Shown here: positions 8,961-18,832 of the stretch, one piece after another | Numbering within the stretch: position 1 is the first letter of the stretch | Layout: every line of letters starts with the position of its first letter | From: Gilvimarinus algae | GTDB lineage: Bacteria; Pseudomonadota; Gammaproteobacteria; Pseudomonadales; Cellvibrionaceae | Direction of reading: 5' to 3' | DNA length: 64,000 nucleotides | NCBI RefSeq assembly: GCF_030518215.1 | Contig: NZ_JAULRT010000059.1 | Location: 124,001-188,000, forward strand | Notes under the pieces: model-generated | The model's database searches: none | What the model saw: only the letters and a program-made list of their open reading frames with translations | What the model was told of the DNA's origin: nothing | Program-made: the position numbers and the translations under genes

Positions 8961-9686
8961 ATGGCCATGGATATCAGCAGTCATACACAGCACATCTCTC
9001 AGCAGTTTAATACCGAGCTGGAGGACATCAAGACACACCTAGCCGAAATGGGCGGCATGGCCGAGCGCCAGGTTAACGATGCCATCGCCGCCATGATCGA
9101 GGTGGATGTCGAAAAAGCCGAGCAAGTCGTGCGCGGGGACCACAAGGTCAACTCCATGGAGGTCTCTATCGATGAAGAGTGCGTGCGTATTCTGGCCAAG
9201 CGCCAGCCTGCCGCCGGGGATTTGCGCTTGGTGATCGCCGTGACCAAGGCCATTACCGATCTGGAGCGCATCGGCGATGAGGCGGCCAAAATTGCCCGTC
9301 AGGCCATGGCACTGAGCCGCGATGGCGCCGCGCCGCGCGGTTATGTCGAGGTCAGGCACATCGGCGAGCACGTCTCGCGCATGCTGCACGACGCACTCGA
9401 CGCCTTCGCCCGACTGGATATGGATGTGGCGCTCAAAGTGGTACAGACTGACCGCACGGTGGACATGGAATACAGCACGGCCATGCGAGAAATGATCACC
9501 TACATGATCGAAGATCCGCGCAGCATTACCCGGGTACTCAATATTATGTGGTCTCTGCGGGCGCTGGAGCGCATAGGCGACCACGCCCGCAACATCGCCC
9601 AATACGTCGTCTATTTGGTAATGGGCGAAGACGTGCGCCACGGCAGCTACGAAGAAATCGAAGAGCAGATCCACCAGGAAGAGTGA
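8961..9686 (+). CDS. phoU: Phosphate-signalling accessory protein PhoU
   Basis: Negative regulator that links Pst transporter state to the PhoR kinase. 241 residues containing two PhoU repeats, each with the metal-binding E/D-xxx-D pattern (ITDLERIGDEAAKIA near residue 95, LRALERIGDHARNIAQ near residue 200). Start ATG 8961 with GGAG at 8949-8952. Last gene of the pst operon; no phoBR follows, so the two-component pair must lie elsewhere. Confidence 0.95.
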   Translation: MAMDISSHTQHISQQFNTELEDIKTHLAEMGGMAERQVNDAIAAMIEVDVEKAEQVVRGDHKVNSMEVSIDEECVRILAKRQPAAGDLRLVIAVTKAITDLERIGDEAAKIARQAMALSRDGAAPRGYVEVRHIGEHVSRMLHDALDAFARLDMDVALKVVQTDRTVDMEYSTAMREMITYMIEDPRSITRVLNIMWSLRALERIGDHARNIAQYVVYLVMGEDVRHGSYEEIEEQIHQEE

Positions 9687-9813
9687 CACCGGGCCCGAGG
9701 CGATAAAGTCCTGCCAGGAGTCGAGTTTCGCGCTTGATTGCCCTGACGGGGTTTTACTTTGAGCGGCGCACGCGGTTAAATGACCCCACTGTCACAATAA
9801 TACAGGAGGTTTT

Positions 9814-10368
9814 ATGGCCCGTACCCCGTCCAATATGCTGCCGCTGGGCACCGAGCTGCCCGCCGTGCAACTGCCCGATGGCGCTGGGGATATGTACGAC
9901 ATCCGCCACAACCTGAGAGACAATGGGCTGCTGGTGATGTTCATTTGCAATCACTGCCCGTTTGTTCTCCATGTGGCGGATTTCCTTGGTCCCCTGGCAC
10001 GTGAGCTCGGTAAACTGGGTATTGGCAGTGTGGCCATCAGCTCCAATGATGTGGCGAACTACCCGGATGACGCGCCGGACAAGATGGTCGCCTTTGCCGC
10101 CCACCATAACTTTCCCTTTCCCTACCTCTATGACGAGACCCAAGAGGTCGCCCGAGCCTTTGACGCGGCCTGTACACCGGATTTTTACCTCTTTGACGGT
10201 GCCGGAAAGCTGGTTTATCGCGGCCAGATGGACAATGCCCGTCCCGGTAACGACGAGCCGGTCGATGGTGCGGACCTACTGAGCGCCGCAAGAGCGCTGG
10301 CCGATGGCCTGCCTGTAGCCCAAGCGCAGCGGCCGAGTCTCGGCTGCAATATCAAGTGGAAGAGCTGA
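9814..10368 (+). CDS. Thioredoxin-fold (AhpC/TSA-Redoxin type) protein
   Basis: Protein of 184 residues without signal peptide, so cytoplasmic. It has a redoxin-like fold: PLGTELPAVQLPDGAG at the start, then LVMFICNHCPFV with a CxxC pair (Cys45, Cys48), and the cis-Pro region ACTPDFYLFD. The family is annotated as thioredoxin family protein; its substrate is unknown. A strong AGGAGG at 9804-9809 sets the start. The mscS-like gene starts 3 bases after its stop, so the two probably form an operon. Confidence 0.85.
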   Translation: MARTPSNMLPLGTELPAVQLPDGAGDMYDIRHNLRDNGLLVMFICNHCPFVLHVADFLGPLARELGKLGIGSVAISSNDVANYPDDAPDKMVAFAAHHNFPFPYLYDETQEVARAFDAACTPDFYLFDGAGKLVYRGQMDNARPGNDEPVDGADLLSAARALADGLPVAQAQRPSLGCNIKWKS

Positions 10369-10371
10369 CAC

Positions 10372-11940
10372 TTGAAGCCGCTTCTGCGCCTGCTGCTGTG
10401 TGTGTGCCTGATGGGCCTGGCACTCGCGGCTGTGGGTCAGGAGTTCACCCTCAAGGACGTGGTGGAGTCGGGCTCCGCCGAGGTCCAAAGCCAGCGGCGT
10501 GAACAGCCGCTGGCCTCGCCGTTAGCCGCTGCCCTGGCACTGAGAGAGGCGGGGCAGCGCCAGGACTGGGCCCAGATGGCCCAGTACGCCGATTTTCGCT
10601 ATCTACCCGATGACGTGCTCGAGCAGGGCCAGGCCAGCCTTATGCGCAAGCTGGCACTCATTTGGGAGCAGCACCAGATTCTCGATCTCACCAGCCTGAG
10701 CGACGATAAAACCGGGCGCCTCAACGACGGCTTGCCCGAATTCCGCGAGCGTCTCGGCACCTTGCGCCATGGGCAGGAAGTGTTTGACGTGCTCTTGCAG
10801 CGAGTGCCGGACGGTGATGGCGCTCAGGTGTGGAAAATATCCAATGCCACAGTGAGACAAATCCCGCGCCTGTGGGACCTGTTTGGCTATCACCCGAGCC
10901 TGGAGAAGCTGGAGCGCTGGCTGCCCGAGTTTCGCGTTTTCCATATGCATAACTGGCAGTTTGTCGCGCTTTTATTGTTGTTCGTCGGTGCCTGGTTGCT
11001 GAGTGGCCTGGTCAAATGGTTGTTACTACGGGTGATAGCGCGCCTGTCCATTTACCGCGATACCATGCAGCGGTTGATTCGCCGCCCCCTGCGGTTGTTT
11101 GTGTTTTTCTCCACGCTCAACTGGGGGATCTACCAGTTGGGTCTGCCCCTGCGGGCGAGAGTGTTGTTCGACTCTGGAATATTTATGTTCCTCGCCGGTC
11201 TTTTTCTGGTGCTGGGCGTTATTGAGTTTATCCTGGCACTGTATATCTCCAGAGCTGTCGCCAAAGACGAAAACTATTCGCCGGGATTTGTCAGGCCGCT
11301 GGTGACCATCGTTAAAATCGTCGTGATTATCCTCGCCATACTTTTTTGGCTGGACAATGCGGGTTATAACATGGCGACCATTCTTACCGGTCTGGGTATT
11401 GGCTCGCTTGCCGTGGCTCTGGCGGCGCAAAAAACCCTGGAAAACGTTTTTGGTGCCTTTACCCTCTACATTGCCCGGCCCATTAAGCCGGGGGACTTTT
11501 GTCGATTTGGCGATGTTCTCGGCGTTGTCGAAGAAATCGGCTTGCGCTCAACCCGTATGCGCAAATTAGATCGTACCGTGGTGAATGTGCCCAATTCGGT
11601 GTTCTCTTCGCGCGAGCTGGAAAACTTGTCCGAAATAGACCGGCGGCTCTACCGACAAAAATTTTGCCTCGATACCGCGACCGAGAGCGAGACGCTTTCG
11701 GCTTTGCTCGAGGACATGCGTGAAATTCTCGGCGCACACGAGCGGGTGTTGGAGTTGGCGAGGCGCGTTCACTTTGAAGAGATCTTGCGTGAGGGGTTTG
11801 TCGTGCAGGTCAACGCCTACATCGATACTGCGGACTTTGCCGAGTTTTTGCAGATTGCCGAGGCACTTAACGTAAAATTGCTGGCCGCGATCGAAAAACG
11901 TGAAATTGCTCTGGCTCGCTGGGTGCCGGCCGCTGGGTGA
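10372..11940 (+). CDS. MscS-family mechanosensitive channel with periplasmic N-terminal domain
   Basis: Protein of 522 residues. A cleavable signal (LLRLLLCVCLMGLALAAVG) is followed by a soluble region of about 170 residues, then four or five membrane helices (first near 197-220). The MscS core is clear: the pore-lining helix with NMATILTGLGIGSLAVALAAQKTLENVFG around residues 333-361 and the beta domain entry RPIKPGDFCRFGDVLG. The start is a TTG at 10372, three bases after the preceding stop; no upstream start is available without overlap, and the signal peptide begins there. Likely an osmotic safety valve. Confidence 0.88.
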   Translation: MKPLLRLLLCVCLMGLALAAVGQEFTLKDVVESGSAEVQSQRREQPLASPLAAALALREAGQRQDWAQMAQYADFRYLPDDVLEQGQASLMRKLALIWEQHQILDLTSLSDDKTGRLNDGLPEFRERLGTLRHGQEVFDVLLQRVPDGDGAQVWKISNATVRQIPRLWDLFGYHPSLEKLERWLPEFRVFHMHNWQFVALLLLFVGAWLLSGLVKWLLLRVIARLSIYRDTMQRLIRRPLRLFVFFSTLNWGIYQLGLPLRARVLFDSGIFMFLAGLFLVLGVIEFILALYISRAVAKDENYSPGFVRPLVTIVKIVVIILAILFWLDNAGYNMATILTGLGIGSLAVALAAQKTLENVFGAFTLYIARPIKPGDFCRFGDVLGVVEEIGLRSTRMRKLDRTVVNVPNSVFSSRELENLSEIDRRLYRQKFCLDTATESETLSALLEDMREILGAHERVLELARRVHFEEILREGFVVQVNAYIDTADFAEFLQIAEALNVKLLAAIEKREIALARWVPAAG

Positions 11941-11982
11941 GGGGCATCAACCGCTCACCCAACCGACGCCAAACCTTAGGTT

Positions 11983-13269
11983 CTATGATTGTTCGCGGGC
12001 GATGGCGCGATAGGCGATATCCCGGCGCATGTAGACGTCTTGCCAGCTGATCTGGTCGGCCAATTGATAGGCGCGCTTTTGCGCTTCGCCGACGGTTTCT
12101 CCCAGTGCGGTGGCGCACAGTACCCGACCGCCATTGGTTACCACCTGGCCGTCTTTATCGGCGGTGCCCGCATGGAAGACTTTTTCCCCGGCGGTTTCTG
12201 TTGTCGGTAGCCCTGAGATCACATCGCCTTTGTTGTAGTGGCCGGGGTAGCCGCCAGCGGCAAGAACAACGCCAACGGCTGCGCGCGAATCCCACTTAGC
12301 CGATACAGTGTCGAGTTCGCCGCGGATAGCGGCCAAGCACAGCTCGACCAAGTCGGATTGCAGGCGCAGCATGATAGGTTGGGTTTCCGGGTCGCCAAAG
12401 CGGCAGTTATATTCAATAACCTTGGGTGCGCCCTGCTCGTTGATCATCAGACCTGCGTAGAGAAATCCGGTGTAGCGGTTGCCTTCGGCGGCCATGCCCT
12501 CGACGGTGGGCTTGATCACCTCACTCATAATGCGCTGATAGACACTCTCGGTGACCACCGGGGCAGGGGAGTAGGCACCCATACCGCCTGTGTTCAGGCC
12601 TGTATCGCCGTCGCCAGCGCGCTTGTGGTCTTGGCTGGTGGCCATGGGAAGAATGTTTTCCCCGTCCACCATCACGATAAAGCTGGCTTCTTCACCGGTG
12701 AGAAACTCCTCGATCACTACGCGGCAGCCAGCATCGCCAAAGGCGTTGCCCGAGAGCATATCGCGCACGGCCTCTTCGGCCTGCTCCTGGGTTTCGGTCA
12801 CAATCACGCCCTTGCCCGCGGCCAGGCCGTCGGCCTTGATGACAATCGGCGCGCCTTTTTCACTCAGGTAGGCCAGCGCCGGTTCCACCTCGGTAAACGT
12901 TTGGTAGTCAGCGGTAGGGATCTTGTGGCGGGCCAGGAAGTCTTTGGTAAATGACTTGGAACCCTCTAGCTGTGCGGCGCCTTTCGTGGGACCAAAGCAG
13001 GCCAGGCCGCGCTCGGTAAAGTAATCGACTACGCCTTCAACCAGAGGCACCTCTGGGCCGACAATGGTCAGCTCCACTTGCTCTGCCTTGGCAAACTCAA
13101 CCAGCTGGGGGAAATCGCAGACATCGATATCGACATTTTTCAGCTTGTCGTCCAGTGCCGTGCCGGCGTTGCCCGGCGCCAAAAACACGGTATCCACTTT
13201 CTTGCTCTGCGCGGCCTTCCAGGCCAGCGCGTGTTCGCGGCCGCCGCCGCCAATAATGAGAATGTTCAT
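11983..13269 (-). CDS. purD: Phosphoribosylamine-glycine ligase
   Basis: Second step of de novo purine synthesis: ATP-dependent joining of glycine to 5-phosphoribosylamine. 428 residues with the N-terminal GGGGREHALAW loop, the ATP-grasp core (IVIKADGLAAGKGVIV, EEFLTGEEASFIVMVDG) and the metal-binding RFGDPETQ near residue 290. Complete length for the family. Reads in the same direction as purH, 71 bases behind it, with a strong hairpin in the gap. Confidence 0.96.
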   Translation of the reverse strand: MNILIIGGGGREHALAWKAAQSKKVDTVFLAPGNAGTALDDKLKNVDIDVCDFPQLVEFAKAEQVELTIVGPEVPLVEGVVDYFTERGLACFGPTKGAAQLEGSKSFTKDFLARHKIPTADYQTFTEVEPALAYLSEKGAPIVIKADGLAAGKGVIVTETQEQAEEAVRDMLSGNAFGDAGCRVVIEEFLTGEEASFIVMVDGENILPMATSQDHKRAGDGDTGLNTGGMGAYSPAPVVTESVYQRIMSEVIKPTVEGMAAEGNRYTGFLYAGLMINEQGAPKVIEYNCRFGDPETQPIMLRLQSDLVELCLAAIRGELDTVSAKWDSRAAVGVVLAAGGYPGHYNKGDVISGLPTTETAGEKVFHAGTADKDGQVVTNGGRVLCATALGETVGEAQKRAYQLADQISWQDVYMRRDIAYRAIAREQS

Positions 13270-13305
13270 AGGAGTCTTGGTTCTGTGGACGTTAAATGTT
13301 TATGC

Positions 13306-13334
13306 GCTCGTCGGACGTGAGAGGTCCGACGAGC
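13306..13334 (-). other. Hairpin between purH and purD
   Basis: Perfect 11-bp inverted repeat (GCTCGTCGGAC / GTCCGACGAGC) around a 7-base loop. Neither side has a T-run, so it is not a standard terminator; an RNA processing, stabilising or attenuating element within the purHD transcript is more likely. Confidence 0.65.
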
Positions 13335-13340
13335 TGCGTC

Positions 13341-14918
13341 TTAATGACGGAAGTGCCGCATTCCGGTAAACACCATGGCAATGCCCGCTTCGTCAGCGGC
13401 GGCGATGACTTCTTCGTCGCGCATGGAGCCACCCGGTTGAATCACCGCGGCAATCCCGGCTGCAGCGGCGTTGTCGATGCCATCGCGGAAGGGGAAGAAG
13501 GCATCGCTGGCCATGACCGATCCCGGAACTTCCAGCCCGGCGTGCTCGGCTTTAATACCGGCAATACGCGCTGAGTTCACCCGGCTCATTTGGCCAGCGC
13601 CGACACCGATGGTCGCGCCGTCTTTGCCGTAGACAATAGCGTTGGACTTGACCATTTTGGCCACTTTCCAGGTAAACAGTAGGTCGCGCATTTGCGCTTC
13701 GGTCGGGACTTTTTTGGTGACCACTTTCAGGTCAGTCTCGGTCACGGTGCCGTTATCGCGATCCTGTACGAGGAGCCCGCCGGCCACACGCTTATAGTCG
13801 AACTCGGCAGGCGTCGGTCCCCACTGACCGCACTCGAGCAGGCGGACATTTTTCTTGGCGCTGACCGCTTCGACGGCGGCGGCATCGATACTCGGGGCGA
13901 TGATCACCTCGACAAACTGTTTATCGACGATCGCCTGGGCCGTGGCGGCATCCAGTGGGCGGTTGAAGGCAATAATGCCGCCAAAGGCTGACTCGGGGTC
14001 GGTGGCGAAGGCACGTTCGTAGGCGCTCAGCAGGGTTTCGCCACTGGCAACCCCACAGGGGTTGGCGTGCTTGACGATCACACAGGTGGGCTCGTCAAAC
14101 AATTTGACGGTTTCCAGTGCGGCGTCGGTATCGGCGATGTTGTTGTAGGACAGCTCTTTGCCTTGCAACTGTTTGGCGGTGGCGATGGTGCCTGCCACCG
14201 GGTTTTTCTCAATGTAAAAAGCGCTTTTCTGGTGCGAGTTTTCCCCGTAGCGAAGGGTTTGCACCTGATGAAACTGGCTGTTGAACGTGCGCGGGAAATC
14301 CTCGCTGCCGCCCTCGACCATGCGGCCAAAATAATTGGCGATGGCACCGTCATAGGCGGCGGTGTGTTCGTAGGCTTTGATGGCAAGATCAAACCGGGTT
14401 TGGTAACGGGTGTTGCCATTGTTGGCTTTCAGCTCGCCGAGCACCGTGTCGTAGTCGCTGGCGTTTACCACAATATTGACCCAGGCGTGGTTTTTTGCCG
14501 CAGCGCGAACCATGGTTGGACCGCCGATGTCGATGTTCTCAATGGCGTCTTCCAGGGAGCAGTCCGCCTTAGCAATGGTATTTTCAAAGGGGTAGAGGTT
14601 GACCACCACCATATCAATGCCGCCGATGCTATGCTCGTTCATGACGGCATCGTCCTGCCCGCGACGGGCCAGAATGCCGCCGTGAACTTTCGGGTGCAGG
14701 GTTTTTACCCGGCCGTCCATCATTTCAGGGAAGCCAGTGTAGTCGGACACTTCTACGGCGGGAATGCCGTTGTCCTTAAGCAACCGGTAGGTACCGCCGG
14801 TAGAGAGGATTTCCACGCCCTGCTGGTGCAGGGCGGTAGCGAATTCGACGATGCCGGTTTTGTCCGATACGCTGATCAGCGCGCGTTTGACAGGAGCCAG
14901 GTCGGTGACAGTGCTCAT
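13341..14918 (-). CDS. purH: Bifunctional AICAR transformylase / IMP cyclohydrolase
   Basis: Last two steps of IMP synthesis. 525 residues: an N-terminal MGS-like IMP cyclohydrolase domain ([15 protein letters not shown] at residue 13, [17 protein letters not shown] near 70) and a C-terminal transformylase with the catalytic KHANPCG near residue 275 and [12 protein letters not shown] near 480. Start ATG 14918, GGGGA about 11 bases before it. Lies downstream of fis behind an intrinsic terminator, so it needs its own promoter in the short gap or read-through. Confidence 0.96.
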   Translation of the reverse strand: MSTVTDLAPVKRALISVSDKTGIVEFATALHQQGVEILSTGGTYRLLKDNGIPAVEVSDYTGFPEMMDGRVKTLHPKVHGGILARRGQDDAVMNEHSIGGIDMVVVNLYPFENTIAKADCSLEDAIENIDIGGPTMVRAAAKNHAWVNIVVNASDYDTVLGELKANNGNTRYQTRFDLAIKAYEHTAAYDGAIANYFGRMVEGGSEDFPRTFNSQFHQVQTLRYGENSHQKSAFYIEKNPVAGTIATAKQLQGKELSYNNIADTDAALETVKLFDEPTCVIVKHANPCGVASGETLLSAYERAFATDPESAFGGIIAFNRPLDAATAQAIVDKQFVEVIIAPSIDAAAVEAVSAKKNVRLLECGQWGPTPAEFDYKRVAGGLLVQDRDNGTVTETDLKVVTKKVPTEAQMRDLLFTWKVAKMVKSNAIVYGKDGATIGVGAGQMSRVNSARIAGIKAEHAGLEVPGSVMASDAFFPFRDGIDNAAAAGIAAVIQPGGSMRDEEVIAAADEAGIAMVFTGMRHFRH

Positions 14919-14954
14919 GTGGTCTCAAGTCCCCAGTAGCCATTTGTGAAAGGG

Positions 14955-14986
14955 TAAAAAATAAAAAGGGTGGTTTGTACCACCCT
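14955..14986 (-). terminator. Rho-independent terminator of dusB-fis
   Basis: On the minus strand an 8-bp stem (AGGGTGGT / ACCACCCT, plus-strand arms 14967-14974 and 14979-14986, 4-base loop) is followed by a T-rich run (complement of the A-tract at 14955-14966). It lies 33 bases after the fis stop. Confidence 0.88.
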
Positions 14987-15018
14987 GTTTACGGACGCCT
15001 CGGCGCCTGCAGTAAGGC

Positions 15019-15321
15019 TTAGAGTAAGCCGTATTGCTTGAGTTTTTTGCGCAGTGTGCCGCGGTTTAGCCCCAGAACCTGGGCGGCGCGGGTTTGATTG
15101 TGGCGGGTGTACTTCAATACCACTTCCAAAAGCGGCGCTTCCACCTCAGCCAGGACCATGTCGTAGACATTGCTGACGGACTGACCGTCCAGGTGCTGGA
15201 AATAATTTTCCATGGCCTGCTCAACACTGCCGCGCAAGGACTGGCCTTGTGCCGGTTGCTGGGCAAACTGTTCCTGGGGGGCGATGGGAGCATCGGTGAT
15301 AAAGGTTTCTGCTGAATTCAT
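15019..15321 (-). CDS. fis: Nucleoid-associated factor Fis
   Basis: Small DNA-binding and DNA-bending protein that activates rRNA promoters and shapes the nucleoid in fast growth. 100 residues; the C-terminal helix-turn-helix [26 protein letters not shown] is nearly the textbook Fis sequence, preceded by the dimerisation helices. Its ATG overlaps the dusB stop as ATGA, the dusB-fis operon arrangement found in most Gammaproteobacteria. Confidence 0.96.
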   Translation of the reverse strand: MNSAETFITDAPIAPQEQFAQQPAQGQSLRGSVEQAMENYFQHLDGQSVSNVYDMVLAEVEAPLLEVVLKYTRHNQTRAAQVLGLNRGTLRKKLKQYGLL

Positions 15322-16307
15322 GCCGCTTTTTCCTCTCTTTCTATCAGCGGTTCGAAGTAATCGCGAACGCTGGCATGTTGATCTTGGGTCGTTTCCAGCC
15401 GGTTGAATCTGGCGCGAAAATCTTCACTTTCGGGTATGGTTTTTAGGTACCAGCCCAAATGCTTGCGGGCAATCCGCGGACCCATAAGTGGGCCGTAAAA
15501 AGCTGCCAGTTCACCCAGATGGGTACATAGAATGTCCCTGATGTCACTCAGGGCCGGCTCCGGCAAATGTTGTCCAGTGCGCAGATAGTGGTCGATCTGC
15601 CGGAATATCCAGGGGCGTCCCTGAGCCGCGCGTCCAATCATCACGGCTTGGGCGCCGGTGTGGTCGAGTACCTGTCGCGCCTTTTTCGCGCTGTCGATAT
15701 CGCCATTGCAAAACACCGGTATGGAGATGGCCTGGGCGACTGCGGCCATGGTGTCGTACTCGGCCTGACCTTCGAAGCGGCAGGCGCGGGTGCGACCGTG
15801 AATGGCCAGAGCGGCAATGCCCGAGTCCTCGGCGATGCGCGCCACGGTCAAGGCGTTGCGCATCTCGGGGCTCCATCCGGTGCGTATTTTCAGGGTGACA
15901 GGCACACTCACGGCGGCAACCACCGCATTGAGAATATCTGCCACCAGTGTTTCGTCCTTTAACAGAGCTGAACCCGCCGCCTTTTTACAGACTTTTTTTG
16001 CCGGACAGCCCATATTGATGTCGATGATCTGGGCGCCGTTATCGACATTCAGTCGAGCGGCGTCGGCCATCATCTGCGGGTCGCCACCGGCAATTTGTAC
16101 CGAGATCGGGCCCGTTTCCCCGCTGTGATCAAGCCTTTGACGACTCTTGCGGCTGTGCCACAAAGACGTGTCCGAGGTGACCATTTCGGAGACGACCAAT
16201 CCCGCGCCCTGGCGACGGCACAGCTGGCGAAACGGACGATCCGTCACCCCCGCCATTGGCGCTAAAATAACCTTAGAGTCGATCTGATAGGGTCCGATTT
16301 GAAACAC
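15318..16307 (-). CDS. dusB: tRNA-dihydrouridine synthase B
   Basis: FMN enzyme that reduces uridine to dihydrouridine in the tRNA D-loop. About 329 residues of TIM-barrel plus helical domain. Visible: [13 protein letters not shown] near the N-terminus, the catalytic loop [18 protein letters not shown] containing the active-site Cys, and IHGRTR and GDIDSAKKA flavin-phosphate segments. GTG 16307 gives an N-terminus like E. coli DusB (MFQIGPYQI) and has AAGG 8 bases upstream; a GTG at 16334 is the longer alternative. Translationally coupled to fis. Confidence 0.93.
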   Translation of the reverse strand: MFQIGPYQIDSKVILAPMAGVTDRPFRQLCRRQGAGLVVSEMVTSDTSLWHSRKSRQRLDHSGETGPISVQIAGGDPQMMADAARLNVDNGAQIIDINMGCPAKKVCKKAAGSALLKDETLVADILNAVVAAVSVPVTLKIRTGWSPEMRNALTVARIAEDSGIAALAIHGRTRACRFEGQAEYDTMAAVAQAISIPVFCNGDIDSAKKARQVLDHTGAQAVMIGRAAQGRPWIFRQIDHYLRTGQHLPEPALSDIRDILCTHLGELAAFYGPLMGPRIARKHLGWYLKTIPESEDFRARFNRLETTQDQHASVRDYFEPLIEREEKAA

Positions 16308-16506
16308 AATAGCTACCTTACCGACTTGCAACACCGTCGCTGGAATTGGTCTTCCCCAACCGGCCGGGCCGGTCGAAAAAGGCTGGCTATGATACCTTTT
16401 TGAAACAGAATTGGGAACGCAGAAATCGCACAGATTGGTTTTTTTTTAGCCGATTTTGGGCTTGACTTTGAGGGCAATAATTCCACCCAAAAGGCGGTTG
16501 TCGTCC

Positions 16507-17820
16507 CTAGCGAATGTCCAGTCGATAGTTGACGGCTTCCGGGCCCGGGTCCAGCAGCTCCAGTGACAAATGGATGGGTTGATTGCGTGGCATAATCTTG
16601 CTGCCGGATAGCTCGCCACGCAGATATTCCTTGGGGGTAAAGCGTCGCGAAGCCACGGGTTTGCCGTCGATGTCGGTAAAGGTCAGCTGCAGCTGGGGGT
16701 AGGCCTGGGTGAAGGCCGCGTTGTTGAGAATAATGGCGTCCACCATCAATGCACCCTGGGTCTCCGGGTGGTTGCGCACCACCAGATTAAAGGCGCGAAT
16801 ACGCGAGGGGTCGCTCATGGCCGGCAGTTGGCAGCCAAGCAGGTTGCAGGCCGTTTGATAGTAATCGCGGTACGGTTGGGTCCGGCTCAGGCGGTCGAAC
16901 TGCAGCCAGGCAATTTGGCTGATCAACACTATCACCGCCAGCAGACTGAGTCCGCCCCATAACAAATGGCGCCGCCACCCGCCTGCGCCCGCCTCGGTCA
17001 TTTCCACCGGCTCCGGATCAATGCCCATGAGCATTGCGCTGCGCTCTGTGTCGTAGGCTCTCAGCCGCTCGGTGTAGCTGGGTTGCTCGTCGTCATCGCC
17101 GCTCAGGTGAAAGCGCGGCTCGGGAGCGGTGATGCGTTGCTCCTCGTCGTGCGCCATTTCCGCCTCATCGATAGAGGCGTGGTCATCCATTGACGGGGCC
17201 GGGGGCAGCTCGTCATCCGGCTTGGCGCTGACGATGCTCAGCGGGTTGTCGTAGGCGGTAGGGCCTGTCTTAGCTGAGCTGACAGACGGTGTCTTGGGGT
17301 CAGTGTCTTCTTCCAGCAGACTCTCAGCCCAGGACTCGTCACTGTCGTCGACAAACTCTTCGCGCTGCTCTTTGATTTCCCGGTCAAACAGGGAGCGGCC
17401 CTGGGGCTTGGCGTCGATAAACAGGGCGTTATCGGCTTGCGGGCCCTCACTGGCGTCGCTGTCCATGTTGTCGCTGATTAGCGTGTCGTCGTCGATTTCG
17501 CTCTCGCGGTCGATTTGCGCCTGATCAAAGTGCAGTTTTTGCTTCGCCGCTTGCGGTGGTTTTACCGGTGGGCGCGCCTGGCGCGCTTCTTCTATAGCGA
17601 GACTCGCTTGCTGGGGTTTGGGTTGGGCTGGCTTGGGTTTGGCGGCTGTCTTGGACGGCGTTTTGGCGCCCGCAGGCTTGCCTTCGATCAGGTGCTTTTC
17701 CGCGTTGAATATGTGCAGGCAGGAACCACAGCGCACAGCGCCGCGCGCTTTTTGAATCTGCGCGGCGGTGATGCGAAAAGAGGTTCTGCACTGAGGGCAG
17801 CGAGTCACCATTTCAGCCAT
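16507..17820 (-). CDS. DUF3426 zinc-ribbon membrane protein
   Basis: Protein of 437 residues. The N-terminus is an MJ0042-type zinc ribbon (TRCPQCRTSFRI ... VRCGSCLHIF, four Cys). A long acidic, Ala/Pro-rich disordered stretch (about 45-270) follows, then one membrane helix (about residues 285-308, LLWGGLSLLAVIVLISQIAWL) and a C-terminal DUF3426 domain with NLLGCQLPA and RNHPETQGALMVDAIILNNA. Probably the zinc ribbon is cytoplasmic and the DUF3426 domain periplasmic. Function unknown; its place between prmA and dusB-fis is conserved in pseudomonads. Confidence 0.88.
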   Translation of the reverse strand: MAEMVTRCPQCRTSFRITAAQIQKARGAVRCGSCLHIFNAEKHLIEGKPAGAKTPSKTAAKPKPAQPKPQQASLAIEEARQARPPVKPPQAAKQKLHFDQAQIDRESEIDDDTLISDNMDSDASEGPQADNALFIDAKPQGRSLFDREIKEQREEFVDDSDESWAESLLEEDTDPKTPSVSSAKTGPTAYDNPLSIVSAKPDDELPPAPSMDDHASIDEAEMAHDEEQRITAPEPRFHLSGDDDEQPSYTERLRAYDTERSAMLMGIDPEPVEMTEAGAGGWRRHLLWGGLSLLAVIVLISQIAWLQFDRLSRTQPYRDYYQTACNLLGCQLPAMSDPSRIRAFNLVVRNHPETQGALMVDAIILNNAAFTQAYPQLQLTFTDIDGKPVASRRFTPKEYLRGELSGSKIMPRNQPIHLSLELLDPGPEAVNYRLDIR

Positions 17821-17908
17821 GGATCAGCCAGTCCTTGTTCGGCGCCCGAGGGCGCCCTATGTTGCCGAGTGTAGCGGTAAAGCGTCAGTCGGTAAATTTT
17901 GCGCCATT

Positions 17909-18790
17909 TTAACGGGTTTTGCGCCCTGTAAGCCGAACCCATTCGTCTTTTTGCGCAATCGGGTCAAAGTCAAAGTGCTCCGCGTAGGCGGCCATTACCG
18001 TTTGGGCTTGGCTGGCGAGTATGCCGGACAGACACAGGCGGCCGCCTGGCCGGGTGAGCTGCGTCAGCGTTGGTGCCAGCTCTGCCAGGGGGCCGGCGAG
18101 AATGTTCGCAAGTACCAGATCGGCGCTGGCGGTGGGCGCGTCCTTGGGCAGGTACACTGGCATGGCATCAGCCGGCAAGTGATTGCGCGCCGCATTGTCG
18201 GCGGTGGCCAGCAGAGCCTGAGGATCAATATCCACACCGATGACCCGCCGGGCGCCGAGTTTGAGCGCGGCAATGCCGAGAATGCCCGAGCCGCAGCCGT
18301 AGTCGATCAGCGTTTTGCTGTCCAGCTCCGCGCCAGCGAGCCATTCGAGACACAAAAAAGTGGTCGGGTGGGTGCCGGTGCCGAAGGCCAGCCCCGGATC
18401 GAGCAGGATGTTCACCTTGTCCGGCTCCGGTGGTTCGCACCAACTGGGGCAAATCCAGAGGTTTTCGGCGCAGCGAATAGGGTGATAGTTATTCATCCAT
18501 TCGCGCTCCCAGTCTTTGTCCTCGAGCTGCTCCCAGCGATGCTCGGGCAGCGGGTCGGTCAGGTTCTGGGCAATTGCGGCAGTGGTGGCGTGGGTATCTA
18601 TATCGGCCTCGTAAAGACCGGTGATTTTAACTTGGTCCCACAGCGGTGTTTCACCCAGCGCGGGCTCGAGTATGGGCTGATCGGCGTTGTCTTCCAGAGT
18701 AACGGAAACGGCGCCGCTGTCGAGCAGGGCGTCTTCGACGGTTGCGGCGTTGCGCCGGGAGGTGGTCAGTTTCAGTTGCAGCCAGGGCAT
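17909..18790 (-). CDS. prmA: Ribosomal protein L11 methyltransferase
   Basis: SAM-dependent trimethylation of ribosomal protein L11. 293 residues, the canonical length. N-terminal substrate-recognition domain ([22 protein letters not shown]), linker with WEREW, then the Rossmann methyltransferase with [29 protein letters not shown] and NILAGPL, all PrmA hallmarks. The frame is open upstream to 18814 but ATG 18790 matches the family start. Downstream of accC in the same direction, 42 bases away. Confidence 0.95.
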   Translation of the reverse strand: MPWLQLKLTTSRRNAATVEDALLDSGAVSVTLEDNADQPILEPALGETPLWDQVKITGLYEADIDTHATTAAIAQNLTDPLPEHRWEQLEDKDWEREWMNNYHPIRCAENLWICPSWCEPPEPDKVNILLDPGLAFGTGTHPTTFLCLEWLAGAELDSKTLIDYGCGSGILGIAALKLGARRVIGVDIDPQALLATADNAARNHLPADAMPVYLPKDAPTASADLVLANILAGPLAELAPTLTQLTRPGGRLCLSGILASQAQTVMAAYAEHFDFDPIAQKDEWVRLTGRKTR

Positions 18791-18832
18791 AGTGTTGGCT
18801 CGAGCCGCCCGCACGCGGGCGGCTTGCGGGAG

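Noticed and set aside
14067-14939. 290-codon plus-strand frame opposite purH
   Set aside because: Val/Gly/Phe-rich shadow of purH without motifs.
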